This document shows positions 18,071-27,955 of a stretch of 64,000 nt of DNA, one piece after another. Made by a program: the position numbers and the translations under genes. Below the pieces are notes generated by a model. The model ran no database searches and had not been told where the DNA came from. It saw only the letters and a program-made list of their open reading frames with translations. Numbering within the stretch: position 1 is the stretch's first letter; each line of letters opens with the position of its first letter. The stretch comes from Candidatus Competibacteraceae bacterium (GTDB lineage: Bacteria; Bacteroidota; Bacteroidia; CAIKAF01), in assembly GCA_014879445.1 (NCBI GenBank), contig JACSSC010000024.1, forward strand, positions 111,805-175,804, read 5' to 3'.

Positions 18071-19051
18071 ATGAAAAACCGGATGTTGATAGGTGGATGG
18101 TTGATAGCTGCACTTTCGTTTACCGGCTGTCAGGATTCCGATTTCCAACCTGATTATGTTACACTCAACTTGCCTGATTATTTTCCGGCAATGGTTATTC
18201 CTGATGACAATCCTCTGACCCGGCAGGGGATTGCCCTCGGGCGCAAAATATATTATGACCAGCGCATGCACAGTACCCAACAAATGTCGTGCTCAAGTTG
18301 TCATGAGCAAGCCAGTTCGTTTACTACCGCCGAGGCCAACTGCATGGCTCATATCAATCTGGCCTGGCATAGCGCTTTCCTTTGGAACGGAAAAATTGAA
18401 GGTACGCTCGAAGATGTAGCCATGTTTGAATTAGTTGATTTTTTTGGTACCGATATCAATGTGTTTTTGAACGATACTACTTATCATAGAATGTTTAAAG
18501 AGGCATTTAATATCAAATCAGATGAGATTACTTTTAAATACGCTTCTTACGCTTTAGCACAGTTCTTACGCACCATGAATTCGTATAATTCCAAATACGA
18601 CCAATGGAAACGTGGCGAATATCAGTTTTCTCCTTCTGAATGGAACGGCTTTGTGCTGTTTAATTCAGAACGAGGCGAATGTTTTCATTGCCACGCCAAT
18701 CATTTGTTTGTGGACAACGAGTTTCATGATATCGGATTGGATATGTCGCCTTCTCCCGGACGTTTTACCATGACAGGCAATCAAAATGATTTCGGCAAAT
18801 TTAAAACCCCTACCTTACGCAATATCGAGCTTACAGCGCCTTATATGCACGATGGGCGTTTTCAAACCCTCGAAGAAGTGATGAACTTTTACAGCTCCGG
18901 CGTTCAAAATTCTGATAATGTTACTACACTGCTGCCTGCACATAATGGCGGATTGAACCTCACAGCTCAAGAAAAAGCTGATATCATCGCTTTCATGAAA
19001 ACACTTACGGATAATACATATATTACCAATCCGGACTTGTCGGCTCCCTAA
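18071..19051 (+). CDS. MbnH/MauG-like di-heme peroxidase lipoprotein
   Basis: This 326-residue protein belongs to the bacterial cytochrome c peroxidase/MauG superfamily. It has a lipoprotein signal (ALSFTGCQDSD) and two c-heme sites: C74-S-S-C-H78 and C204-F-H-C-H208. The conserved FLWNGKIEGTLEDVAMFE and TPTLRNIELTAPYMHDGRF segments are present. MauG-type enzymes use a high-valent di-iron heme state for long-range oxidation of a partner protein. Its immediate neighbour is an MbnP homologue, so the likely job is to convert a Trp of MbnP to kynurenine. A plain peroxide-detoxifying role is the alternative. Confidence 0.82.
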   Translation: MKNRMLIGGWLIAALSFTGCQDSDFQPDYVTLNLPDYFPAMVIPDDNPLTRQGIALGRKIYYDQRMHSTQQMSCSSCHEQASSFTTAEANCMAHINLAWHSAFLWNGKIEGTLEDVAMFELVDFFGTDINVFLNDTTYHRMFKEAFNIKSDEITFKYASYALAQFLRTMNSYNSKYDQWKRGEYQFSPSEWNGFVLFNSERGECFHCHANHLFVDNEFHDIGLDMSPSPGRFTMTGNQNDFGKFKTPTLRNIELTAPYMHDGRFQTLEEVMNFYSSGVQNSDNVTTLLPAHNGGLNLTAQEKADIIAFMKTLTDNTYITNPDLSAP

Positions 19052-19063
19052 TCAATGCCAACA

Positions 19064-20401
19064 TTACTCTATCCGCTTGTTTTTCCATTTGCCCGAATCC
19101 ATATACCGCTTTGCTAATAAACCAAAACTAGCCATATACAGCACTTCTGCAATCCAGATCGCGGATAAAGGTACATCCATAAGCATAGTAGTACATGCTG
19201 AATACAATAGATACAAAACAATACAAACAGCTTCAATGCGCAAACTGATATTTGTATTGCCTGTGCCAGATACGGCCTGAAAATAAATATTGGAAACCGA
19301 CAGGATGAACATAGCAATTCCAATCACATACATCGAATCAACAGCATCTTTTGCAATGCCGGCATCATGGGTAAAGAGCATAAACAATGTTTCGGGTATC
19401 AGCCATACAGGTAATGTACTGACGGCGATAAATAAAAAACTGATTCGTGTGATGCGCTTGAGCAATGTGCCTATTTCGTAATGCCTGCCCTGTCCTATCA
19501 AATTACTTACCATTGAATTGGTGGCCGAGCCAAGGGCAAATGCTGAAATCATGAAAAGCGAATATATACTACGAAGAATCACCGAAATGCCGAAATTTCG
19601 CTCCCCTGTTTTTTCTATCAGCGTAAAAAACAAAAACCAGGAAAAGATGGAAAGAAAATTTTGTAGAATCAGAGGCGTGGAAACCTTGAATATTTGCTTG
19701 ATAACCGATAAACGTATCGCCATACCCTGTTTGAGCCGAAAAGGGGCAAAAGAATGAAATAATCTGGCATACAATATAAAAATCAATGTGCCCGACATAT
19801 CGGAAATAGCACTGGCCCACGCCGCTCCCTGTAAACCCATCGCCTCTATCTTACCATAGCCGTATATCAGGAAAAAATCCAACACCACATTAACAACACC
19901 CGACAATATGGAAGAAATGCCAATGGCTTTGGAACGAGCTGTGCCGACATAAAATGCCATGAAGCATAAATTGAGCGCCATGCATGGTAAACCGACTGCA
20001 CGAATTTGTAAATATGAAGACGTTTGTTGTGCCAGCACATCCGAATTCAACATAACTGAAAAAAACAATCGGGTACCAAACAAAATGAGTATTGCTAATA
20101 TGGCAACATAAAACAGCATCACAATAACAGTATTTGTGAAAATTAATCCCACACGTCGCAATGCGCCTTCGCCCACTCTGCGTGCAATGATAATTTGTGA
20201 CCCCAATACAAATCCAAATCCGATAAGATAGAATACCAAATAAAACAATGCGCCATAGCCCACTGCACTTTGTGGTATTAAACCCACACGACCCATAAAA
20301 CCGGTATCAATAATTCCTACCAATGTGTTAGCTAACATGCCTCCGTATATAGGCAAAGCGAGCTTGAATATATTCCCTGTGGATGTATCTAATTTGTGCA
20401 T
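19064..20401 (-). CDS. MATE family efflux transporter
   Basis: The 445-residue protein has about 12 hydrophobic helices in two related halves, starting LALPIYGGMLANTLVGIIDT, the usual MATE opening. The second half begins around VSTPLILQNFLSIFSWFLFF. MATE pumps export cationic drugs or metabolites using Na+ or H+ gradients; the substrate cannot be told here. It converges with the MbnH gene (13 bases between stops) and diverges from recG. The start ATG at 20401 lies just past a promoter box. Confidence 0.88.
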   Translation of the reverse strand: MHKLDTSTGNIFKLALPIYGGMLANTLVGIIDTGFMGRVGLIPQSAVGYGALFYLVFYLIGFGFVLGSQIIIARRVGEGALRRVGLIFTNTVIVMLFYVAILAILILFGTRLFFSVMLNSDVLAQQTSSYLQIRAVGLPCMALNLCFMAFYVGTARSKAIGISSILSGVVNVVLDFFLIYGYGKIEAMGLQGAAWASAISDMSGTLIFILYARLFHSFAPFRLKQGMAIRLSVIKQIFKVSTPLILQNFLSIFSWFLFFTLIEKTGERNFGISVILRSIYSLFMISAFALGSATNSMVSNLIGQGRHYEIGTLLKRITRISFLFIAVSTLPVWLIPETLFMLFTHDAGIAKDAVDSMYVIGIAMFILSVSNIYFQAVSGTGNTNISLRIEAVCIVLYLLYSACTTMLMDVPLSAIWIAEVLYMASFGLLAKRYMDSGKWKNKRIE

Positions 20402-20408
20402 GGTGGTG

Positions 20409-20416
20409 CAAACATA
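20409..20416 (-). promoter_or_regulatory. -7 box TATGTTTG for the MATE gene
   Basis: Exact TAnnTTTG match on the minus strand with only seven bases between it and the ATG at 20401, suggesting a leaderless or nearly leaderless mRNA. Confidence 0.5.
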
Positions 20417-20493
20417 GACAGTTATATGAATTTAACATACACATTCAAAACAGGATAAAAGAAAAAAATGCAGATATTAGCAGCTACGAATAC

Positions 20494-22587
20494 ATGAATC
20501 CTTTAGATACACCCATTGCCTATCTCAAAGGCGTAGGGCCTAAAAAGGCCGAACTATTTCAGTCAGAACTGGAGGTGTTTTGCTTTGCCGATTTGCTAAC
20601 CTATTTCCCGTTTCGCTATGTTGACCGTACAAAGATTTACAGCATTGCAGAAATTCAACCCGACATGCCTTATGTACAAATCAAAGGCATCATCAGCAAA
20701 ATTGAAATCATGGAAGGCAAAGGTCGCAACAACCGCATGCGTGCTATTCTCTCCGACGATACCGGTTCCATCGAGTTGGTTTGGTTTACGGGTATCAAAT
20801 GGCTGAAATCTTTAATCAAACCTCAAACCGAATATATTGTCTTTGGCAAACCCACAGAATTTAACCGTAGGCTGAATATTGCCCATCCTGAAATGGAGCA
20901 CTTACAGCCAAACGAAATCAAAGAAATGGGGCTGCAACCGGTGTACAATAGCACCGAAAAAGCTAAACACGGCGGATTGGATTCAAAAACCATCGGAAAA
21001 TTAATTAGGGAATTACTCGAACAACATCCGGCAGCTTTTGCCGAAACGCTTCCCAACGAATGGATACAAAAACTTGGACTCATCAGCAGAAACCAAGCCC
21101 TTCGACATATCCACAATCCACCCCAGTGGAACGAATTGCAAAAAGCACAATTTCGACTTAAGTTTGAAGAGTTGTTTTATATTCAACTCAAACTCCTTAA
21201 TCAACTCGGCATAAGAAAACGCCAAAATCCTGGATTTATCTTTGAACATATTGACGGACATTTTCATAAATTCTATCACGAACATTTACCCTTTCCGCTT
21301 ACAAATGCTCAAAAAAATGTAATCCGTGATATTCGCCAAGATGTTCGATCAGGCAAGCAAATGAATCGTCTTCTGCAAGGTGATGTAGGCAGCGGAAAAA
21401 CCATTGTCGCTCTCTTTGCTATGCTTATGGCCATTGACAACGGATTTCAGGCAACCCTCCTGGCACCTACCGAAATTCTTGCCACTCAGCATTTCCATAA
21501 CCTATCCGATATGCTGCAGGGCATGCAGCTAAATATGCGTTTGCTCACCGGTTCTACCCGCAAATCCGAAAGAAAATCTTTATTCGCCGAACTCATAGAC
21601 GGCTCACTGAACATACTTATCGGTACACATGCGATCCTCGAAGAAAGTGTTGTCTTTCATAATCTCGGTTTGGCTGTCATTGATGAACAACATCGTTTTG
21701 GCGTTTCGCAAAGAGCACGCATCTGGCAAAAAAATAAACAATCGCCACATATACTCGTGATGACTGCCACACCTATTCCGCGTACCTTAGCCATGACCCT
21801 GTACGGCGACCTCGATGTATCGGTGATTGATGAATTGCCCCCCGGTCGAAAACCCATACAAACCATTCACCGATTCGAAATCAGTCGCCAAAAAGTTTTC
21901 GACCTACTCATTGACGAAATTCAAAAAGGGCGTCAGGCATACATCGTATATCCTCTAATCGAGGAATCGGAAAAAGTGGATTATAAAAATCTCTTTGACG
22001 GCTTTGAACAAATCAAAGCGGCTTTCCCTCAATACCAGGTTAGTATATTGCACGGTCGCATGACTCCCGATGCCAAAGATTTTGAAATGGCGCGTTTTCT
22101 GAAAGGTGAAACTCAAATCATGGTGGCTACTACCGTTATCGAAGTGGGCGTTAATGTGCCTAATGCTTCTGTTATGATTATTGAAAGCGCCGAACGTTTT
22201 GGATTATCTCAACTCCACCAATTAAGAGGGCGGGTCGGACGTGGCGCTGAACAATCTTACTGCATTTTGGTTACTCCTTACAAACTTTCAGAAGAAGGCA
22301 GAAAACGAATGGAAACCATGGTGCGCACAAATGATGGATTTGAAATTGCTGAAGTGGATTTGCAACTTCGCGGACCAGGCGATATGGACGGAACGCGACA
22401 AAGCGGACTCATCAATCTGAAAATTGCCGACATCGTGAAAGACCAAAAAATTCTTTCTCTGGCTCGCAATTCCGCTCAACTCATTCTTGATAACGACCCC
22501 GAACTGTCACAGCCACAAAACAATATTCTGCTGGCTACCCTACACCAAATGAACAAAGGAAAATCGAATTGGGCTAACATAAGCTAA
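20494..22587 (+). CDS. recG: ATP-dependent DNA helicase RecG
   Basis: This 697-residue superfamily 2 helicase remodels stalled replication forks and recombination junctions. It begins DTPIAYLKGVGPKKAELFQS, the normal RecG start, followed by the wedge/OB domain (YVQIKGIISKIEI). The motor has Walker A GDVGSGKT, the DEQH box in VIDEQHRFGVSQRAR, motif III TATPIPRTLAM and motif VI QLRGRVGRG, then the C-terminal TRB region. The frame is open upstream to 20383, inside the divergent MATE gene, but those residues do not fit RecG. The next gene follows after six bases. Confidence 0.97.
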   Translation: MNPLDTPIAYLKGVGPKKAELFQSELEVFCFADLLTYFPFRYVDRTKIYSIAEIQPDMPYVQIKGIISKIEIMEGKGRNNRMRAILSDDTGSIELVWFTGIKWLKSLIKPQTEYIVFGKPTEFNRRLNIAHPEMEHLQPNEIKEMGLQPVYNSTEKAKHGGLDSKTIGKLIRELLEQHPAAFAETLPNEWIQKLGLISRNQALRHIHNPPQWNELQKAQFRLKFEELFYIQLKLLNQLGIRKRQNPGFIFEHIDGHFHKFYHEHLPFPLTNAQKNVIRDIRQDVRSGKQMNRLLQGDVGSGKTIVALFAMLMAIDNGFQATLLAPTEILATQHFHNLSDMLQGMQLNMRLLTGSTRKSERKSLFAELIDGSLNILIGTHAILEESVVFHNLGLAVIDEQHRFGVSQRARIWQKNKQSPHILVMTATPIPRTLAMTLYGDLDVSVIDELPPGRKPIQTIHRFEISRQKVFDLLIDEIQKGRQAYIVYPLIEESEKVDYKNLFDGFEQIKAAFPQYQVSILHGRMTPDAKDFEMARFLKGETQIMVATTVIEVGVNVPNASVMIIESAERFGLSQLHQLRGRVGRGAEQSYCILVTPYKLSEEGRKRMETMVRTNDGFEIAEVDLQLRGPGDMDGTRQSGLINLKIADIVKDQKILSLARNSAQLILDNDPELSQPQNNILLATLHQMNKGKSNWANIS

Positions 22588-22593
22588 ATATCT

Positions 22594-23580
22594 ATGACAA
22601 CACAACAAAACATTGACACTGAACTAACACGTATGTTGGGTATTCAATATCCCATCATCATGGCTCCCATGTTTTTGGTGAGCAATGAGGATATGATTAT
22701 TGCTGCATACAAAGCCGGAATTACGGGTTGCATCCCTGCACTTAATTACCGCGATGATGAATCATTCAGAAAAGCACTCGACCGAATTGTTCAGGCCGGT
22801 ACTCTTGTTTATGGTATCAATCTCATTGCCAATAAATCAAACATTCGATTGGATGAACAACTCAAAACTTGTATTGAATACAAAGTGCCTTTCATCATCA
22901 CATCGCTGGGTAGTCCCGAAAAAATAATACAATCTTGCAAGCCGTTAGGTATTCGTGTTTTTTGTGATGTGGTGGACGATGTATATGCTGCTAAAGTTGA
23001 ATCGTTAGGCGCCGATGCCGTCATTGCCGTTAATTCCGGCGCAGGAGGCCATGCGGGACCAATGCCTGCCGAACAACTTATCCCGTTGCTAAAAAACAAA
23101 TGCAAAATCCCCGTTATCTCTGCAGGTGGTATTGGCAATGGAATTCACCTACATCAAATATTATCTTGGGGCGCCTGTGGCGCTTCTGTTGGCAGCATGT
23201 TTATCGCCTCCAACGAAGCACCTGTTTCCAACGATTACAAGCAAGCCATTGTGAATTATGGCGCTAAAGATATTGTGCTTACTACTCGTCTCTCAGGCAC
23301 TCCTTGTACCATCATTAATACGCCCTATGTACAACAAACAGGTACACAGCAGAGCCGATTTGAAAGATTTTTGAACAAAAACAAACGGCTGAAAAAATGG
23401 GCTAAGATGCTCACCTTCTACAAAGGCATGAAAATGCTCGAAAAATCAGCTTTTGGAGCATCCTACAAAACCATGTGGTGCGCCGGCCCATCTATCGAAT
23501 ATGTGAAAAATATACGACCGGTGGCCGATATCGTTTCTACAATCATTGACGAATATCATGCAGCTTCTGCCAAGCACTAA
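22594..23580 (+). CDS. Nitronate monooxygenase family FMN protein
   Basis: The 328-residue TIM-barrel protein starts LTRMLGIQYPIIMAPMFLVS, the FMN-binding opening of the nitronate monooxygenase/2-nitropropane dioxygenase family. FMN phosphate contacts are seen in AVNSGAGGHAGPMP (with the His of the HAG motif) and VISAGGIGNG and GASVGSMFIAS. Members oxidise nitronates or, in the FabK branch, reduce enoyl-ACP; sequence reading does not separate these safely. The C-terminal 70 residues are basic and less typical. It is likely co-transcribed with recG. Confidence 0.85.
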   Translation: MTTQQNIDTELTRMLGIQYPIIMAPMFLVSNEDMIIAAYKAGITGCIPALNYRDDESFRKALDRIVQAGTLVYGINLIANKSNIRLDEQLKTCIEYKVPFIITSLGSPEKIIQSCKPLGIRVFCDVVDDVYAAKVESLGADAVIAVNSGAGGHAGPMPAEQLIPLLKNKCKIPVISAGGIGNGIHLHQILSWGACGASVGSMFIASNEAPVSNDYKQAIVNYGAKDIVLTTRLSGTPCTIINTPYVQQTGTQQSRFERFLNKNKRLKKWAKMLTFYKGMKMLEKSAFGASYKTMWCAGPSIEYVKNIRPVADIVSTIIDEYHAASAKH

Positions 23581-23707
23581 TAACGGATTTCCTATTTCAA
23601 CGAAAATCACTTTATTTCTGCCAAATATTTTCACTTCATACTCGAAGATGAATACAAATTATATTATCTGGAATAAGTATAATGAAATATTAAAACAGAT
23701 GATAAAG

Positions 23708-23789
<82 letters not shown>

Positions 23790-23819
23790 TGGGTAAGATG
23801 CCTGCAAAGATATAAAAAT

Positions 23820-25538
23820 TTATTTCTTAATCAGCGTGTATAACGATACCTCATTCTCCTTTCCCTTAAACAATCGCGTGGTTACATATTCTGCATGCAC
23901 GTTGGGCAACAAGGCAATTCTTCGTATCAGATTCTCAGATATAAGTATCTTCTTCCCCAAATTGATACACTGATTCAATATCCGCTCTGTCGTGTTTATC
24001 ACATCCCCATGAAATACAATCTCCGTTTTGGTGCGTCCTACTTCTCCTGTTATCACTTTGCCGGCATGCATCCCTACCTTAAACTCCGGCATAAACCCAA
24101 ACAAGGAGGTGTATTCCGGCTTCATCTTCTCCATTTGCTTTAATATTCTGAAATAACAACGAATACAATTCGCCTGCTCTAGCCCGTCTTTCATCTTCCA
24201 AGTTACTACCACTTCATCGCCAACATACTGATATATCTCGCCTCTGGAACGACTGATTGGAGAACCGATATCATAAAAAAACCTGTTCAGCATATCATGA
24301 TATTTTTCTATGCCCATCTGCTCAGCCATACTCGTTGATGAATTGATGTCTAAAAACATAAATATCCGCTCTTCCTCCACAGGTTTATGATATCTGCCTA
24401 TCAAATAACTTTTCATCATGCCCGGACCAATAATGCGACTTGTAAGCTTAATGGTGTTTAGAATTAAGCTAATGAGAAATGCCGACCATAACAAAATAAA
24501 AACACCCTGCGACGATATAATATCATGAAATATCCGCGACTCGGTTATCTCTGAAAAACGCATTTCGGCCACCATCAAATCATATAATATCATCCCTGCA
24601 TATTGCGATGCCTTAAACAGCAATATCAACATCATTGTGCCTATCACTAATGATACCGGAAAGCTGAACTTCCGAATGATATATCGGTCAAACCATCTAT
24701 CCCCAATTCGCAATGATAACCCTATCAGCAATCCCGAAATAATCCCAATCCCCCATGCATAATTCAAGTTACCCCACACTGTCAAACTCAATGATATGCC
24801 GATTGAAAATCCTAGAAATAATGATCCTGTGGCATTCACAAACTGATTGACCAAATACTGTAAATATTTTCTGGAATTCAGCGAAATCAAATTTGTGCGA
24901 TGCTCAAATTGGATAACCAACTCTTTGAAATATTTTAAATGTTGGTCTTTTACTTTTTGATAATGCATAAATGCATAGCGAGTATTAAATTCCGTCTCTT
25001 GCAAATACATTACCTGTATCTGAGCCCATTCCTCATCCGTATGCGTTTTGTCTAAATAGTATTCCCATTCCTTTCTCAGCAATTCACCTTTCTCTTTGAA
25101 ATCCGGCCTACCCATTGTCAGGCGGTCGGCGTCTATCAATACCGACTCCAATACATTGCCCGAATGATGCAGGTACTTTGTGGATAAAATACAATTCTTT
25201 ACTATCAATATTTTTTCTTCAGGAAATGAATGTTGACGCAAAAATTCACTCGCTATTTCTTGACTCTCCTCCTCATGTCCTATATATTTCTCAGTATATC
25301 CAACATCATGAAACCATGCCGCCAATATCACAATTTCCTGCTCAGCTTCCGTCAGATTCTCTCCTTTACTAATCTCTTTGGCATACGCGACTACATCACG
25401 TGTATGCAACAGATTATGATAATAATGACGCGACGTAAGCTTCTCCTGCATCAGTGATGATACATACTCTTCGGCAGCAACAATGATTGGACTGTTCATG
25501 AATTCTCTTGTTTCGCTTGTCAAAGATAACGATTTCAA
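23820..25538 (-). CDS. HD-domain / membrane / class III nucleotide cyclase fusion
   Basis: This 572-residue protein joins an N-terminal HD phosphohydrolase domain (H45, H77-D78 in [10 protein letters not shown]136/D138), four or five membrane helices at about 230-370, and a C-terminal class III cyclase domain. The cyclase keeps both metal aspartates (D397 in FLDINSST, D441 in [10 protein letters not shown]) and the N515/R519 pair. The usual purine-selecting lysine is Q437, and the partner position is V508, so the base made cannot be assumed. HD domains hydrolyse phosphoesters, so one protein may both make and break a nucleotide signal. It starts at an ATGA overlap with xerD, which fixes the start at 25538. 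Confidence 0.82.
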   Translation of the reverse strand: MKSLSLTSETREFMNSPIIVAAEEYVSSLMQEKLTSRHYYHNLLHTRDVVAYAKEISKGENLTEAEQEIVILAAWFHDVGYTEKYIGHEEESQEIASEFLRQHSFPEEKILIVKNCILSTKYLHHSGNVLESVLIDADRLTMGRPDFKEKGELLRKEWEYYLDKTHTDEEWAQIQVMYLQETEFNTRYAFMHYQKVKDQHLKYFKELVIQFEHRTNLISLNSRKYLQYLVNQFVNATGSLFLGFSIGISLSLTVWGNLNYAWGIGIISGLLIGLSLRIGDRWFDRYIIRKFSFPVSLVIGTMMLILLFKASQYAGMILYDLMVAEMRFSEITESRIFHDIISSQGVFILLWSAFLISLILNTIKLTSRIIGPGMMKSYLIGRYHKPVEEERIFMFLDINSSTSMAEQMGIEKYHDMLNRFFYDIGSPISRSRGEIYQYVGDEVVVTWKMKDGLEQANCIRCYFRILKQMEKMKPEYTSLFGFMPEFKVGMHAGKVITGEVGRTKTEIVFHGDVINTTERILNQCINLGKKILISENLIRRIALLPNVHAEYVTTRLFKGKENEVSLYTLIKK

Positions 25539-26428
25539 CTTCTTGGATGATACTGTATGATGGTATCGCGAAGAAAATGACGATCCAAATGTGTATAAAT
25601 CTCGGTGGTTGTTATCGAAGCATGCCCCAACATCTCCTGTATGGCACGAAGGTCAGCCCCACCGTCAATCAGATGTGTTGCAAATGAATGTCGAAATGTA
25701 TGCGGCCCGATGGTCTTGCTTATCCCCGCTAATGACGCATATTGGCGTATCATCATAAAAATCATTTGCCTCGATAATTTTCCTCCTCGCCTGTTCAAAT
25801 ACAATAAATCTTCATAACCTTTCTTCACAGTATATACTGATTGGCGCTGCATTAGATATTGTGATATGCTCAACAAGGTATGCTCACTCATCGGTACAAT
25901 TCTTTCTTTATTGCCTTTGCCTATTACCTGCAAAAATCCATCATTCATATATATATTCGAAATGCGAAGCGCAACCAATTCACTCACCCTTAATCCACAG
26001 CCATACAATGTCTCAATGATGGCTTTGTTGCGATGACCTTCGGGTCGGCTCAAATCAATACATGCAATCATCTTGTCAATCTCTTCTACACTCAGCACCT
26101 CTGGCAACTTGCGCCCTGTCTTCGGCATCTCTATCAGCATCGATGGATCTGATGTTACGATTCGCTCGGTCTGCAAATACGAAAAAAACGAACGCAATCC
26201 ACTGATGATGCGGGTTTGTGATAACGATGATAAACCCAAGTCATGCAAATAAACCAAAAATTTACTCAGATCTTCTCCACTTACTTGCGACCATTCAATC
26301 GCTCGATTTTGTAATTTCATGTATGTCATAAATTTGCTTATGTCTTCCAAATACGCTGATACCGTATGCGCCGAAAGCCCACGCTCTAATGTCAACCATG
26401 TTTTATATCCCCTCACAATCGAATCCAT
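25535..26428 (-). CDS. xerD: Tyrosine recombinase XerD
   Basis: The 297-residue recombinase resolves chromosome dimers at the dif site with its partner XerC. The N-terminal SAM-like DNA-binding domain (RGLSAHTVSAYLEDISKF) is followed by the catalytic set R147, K171, H243, R246, H269 and nucleophile Y278 (HTFRHSFATHLIDGG, LGHASITTTEIYTHLD). Length and spacing match housekeeping XerD rather than an integrase. It overlaps the cyclase gene by four bases and diverges from aroQ. XerC could be named instead; the distinction is by resemblance only. Confidence 0.92.
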   Translation of the reverse strand: MDSIVRGYKTWLTLERGLSAHTVSAYLEDISKFMTYMKLQNRAIEWSQVSGEDLSKFLVYLHDLGLSSLSQTRIISGLRSFFSYLQTERIVTSDPSMLIEMPKTGRKLPEVLSVEEIDKMIACIDLSRPEGHRNKAIIETLYGCGLRVSELVALRISNIYMNDGFLQVIGKGNKERIVPMSEHTLLSISQYLMQRQSVYTVKKGYEDLLYLNRRGGKLSRQMIFMMIRQYASLAGISKTIGPHTFRHSFATHLIDGGADLRAIQEMLGHASITTTEIYTHLDRHFLRDTIIQYHPRS

Positions 26429-26475
26429 GCTTACATTGTTTTCTGGTTAAATGTACAAATTCATAAAAAAAAATG

Positions 26476-26483
26476 TACGTTTG
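26476..26483 (+). promoter_or_regulatory. -7 box TACGTTTG for aroQ
   Basis: Exact TAnnTTTG match 17 bases upstream of the aroQ ATG, within the xerD-aroQ divergent gap. Confidence 0.5.
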
Positions 26484-26500
26484 AACTAAACTTCGTACCC

Positions 26501-26935
26501 ATGCAAATATGTATTCTCAATGGCCCTAACCTCAATCTATTGGGTCAGCGCGAACCCGATGTTTATGGAAATACATCCTTCGATACTTATCTCCATACCC
26601 TCCGCACTCAATTTCCTCATGCCCAGATTGATTATTTTCAATCCAATATCGAAGGTGAAATCATAGATGCCATTCACCGTTTTGCACCTACTCATTCGTT
26701 CGTTATCAATGGTGGTGGATACAGTCATACTTCCGTTGCCATTGCCGATGCATTGCGTGGCACTCAAGCCCGATTTGTTGAAGTGCATATCTCCAATATA
26801 TATGCCCGCGAATCTTTTCGTCATCAACTCCTCTTTGCTCCTTACGCCATAGGTGTTATCACCGGCTTTGGCCTTCATTCCTACCGATTAGCCATCAGCT
26901 ATTTGCTGAATTATGCCGACCAAGCAACCAACTAA
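26501..26935 (+). CDS. aroQ: Type II 3-dehydroquinate dehydratase
   Basis: This 144-residue enzyme performs the third step of the shikimate pathway, turning 3-dehydroquinate into 3-dehydroshikimate. It shows the family opening MQICILNGPNLNLLGQREP with the catalytic Tyr just after (DVYGN), the lid region, NGGGYSHTSVAIADAL, and EVHISNIYARESFRHQ with the active His. Length is normal for the dodecameric type II enzyme. No other shikimate genes are nearby. Confidence 0.97.
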   Translation: MQICILNGPNLNLLGQREPDVYGNTSFDTYLHTLRTQFPHAQIDYFQSNIEGEIIDAIHRFAPTHSFVINGGGYSHTSVAIADALRGTQARFVEVHISNIYARESFRHQLLFAPYAIGVITGFGLHSYRLAISYLLNYADQATN

Positions 26936-27403
26936 CAATCCGACTCGTTGCCCCCATCTCCATAAATATTAAACAAAATACAAGAATGATTTGGGCGCCC
27001 GCCCCGCACTTACAGCAGCGGGTCGCCGGGCTATGCAGGGCTACGCTTCGCTCCGGTGCTACGCACCGCTGCCATAGGCAGCGCCCTTACTATCCCTGTC
27101 GCTAAAAAGCCACCTAGCATCACATCCTAAGCACAACCTACAATCCCTCTCTTGCATCCTTATTCATCCCCCCCCAAATCTATCACTTCTTCACACCAAT
27201 CATCTCATCTCTTGAACATATATATGTATTTTATAATCGTTTGAAGCTAATATAAGTTTGATGAAATAACGGAATGTACCACGTTAAAAAATCAAAATCT
27301 AAATAAAATACGACTTTTAACCTATTACCTACATGCCCGAGAATTTCTAACTTGCACAACCATATTTTTTTCAAATCCTAAACTTAAAATGATAAAATAA
27401 TCA
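26936..27403. other. Intergenic region holding repeat copy 2
   Basis: This 468-base gap has no convincing gene. It contains the second GC-rich repeat (26993-27106) and otherwise AT-rich sequence. The region lies near the left edge of the zone where strand composition changes. Confidence 0.5.
26993..27106. repeat. GC-rich structured dispersed repeat, copy 2
   Basis: This 114-base block is about 90% identical to 3265-3379 in the same orientation. The hairpins CGGTGC-TAC-GCACCG and GCTGCC-ATA-GGCAGC are perfect, and the outer GGGCGC/GCGCCC stem and CCCGC/GCGGG arm are kept. Differences fall mostly in loops and linkers, for example ATA for TTTA in one loop. It follows aroQ by about 57 bases. Confidence 0.85.
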
Positions 27404-27955
27404 ATGAAAAAGCATATTACCATATTCCTGTTATTTTTACCATTGTTTAATTTTTCACAACAACTGGATTACATTGTTCTGCACCAAAGCGATACCATTT
27501 ACGGTAAATACGTAAAAGGCATGAACGATTATATCAATAACTACATTCGACTTCGTACCGACACTGGAAAAATCAAAATACCCACCAAAGACGTAAAAGA
27601 AATCTATTGGAATAAAAGGAAGTATTGGGTATATATCGATCCTTGTGAAGGGGGCTGGGAAAAATACGAAGTAGTGATTGAGGGCATAGTATCTTTTTTG
27701 TACCTAAAAGGAAACTACAACGGATATTGTGAAGATATGGTCGTTATCAACAATGATATATACCCTATTAAAGAATATCATCTTTCTGACCTGGTGTGGA
27801 ACTTCTTGGCAAAGTGCTCCGCATTTGAAGAAAAGTATATCGATTATTACATCCAATATGCAAATCAAAAATCATTATTGAGAACCAGAACTAAAGTATA
27901 TAAATGGTTAGAAATGATTAGTTATTACAATACGCATTGTGGAATCATAAACTAA
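27404..27955 (+). CDS. Secreted protein of unknown function
   Basis: The 183-residue product has a clear signal peptide (KKHITIFLLFLPLFNFSQQ), so it is periplasmic, outer-membrane or secreted. The mature part opens DYIVLHQSDTIYGKYVKG and later IKIPTKDVKEIYWNK, which resembles the small beta-domain (D-x-I-x-L-x-x-G-D-x-I) found twice in the protein at 33411. The rest is rich in Tyr and Trp with four Cys in the second half. No enzyme motif is seen. It stands alone between two long gaps, and its function is unknown. Confidence 0.65.
   Translation: MKKHITIFLLFLPLFNFSQQLDYIVLHQSDTIYGKYVKGMNDYINNYIRLRTDTGKIKIPTKDVKEIYWNKRKYWVYIDPCEGGWEKYEVVIEGIVSFLYLKGNYNGYCEDMVVINNDIYPIKEYHLSDLVWNFLAKCSAFEEKYIDYYIQYANQKSLLRTRTKVYKWLEMISYYNTHCGIIN

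Noticed and set aside
25179..25187. A perfect DnaA box sequence (TGTGGATAA) and a near match at 25991-25999, close to the composition switch
   Set aside because: Both lie inside coding sequence of the cyclase and xerD genes, and no cluster of boxes is seen, so they do not make an origin.
25535..26428. Tyrosine recombinase as an integrase of a mobile element
   Set aside because: Length, domain layout and neighbours fit housekeeping XerD; no attachment site, tRNA junction or phage genes are adjacent.
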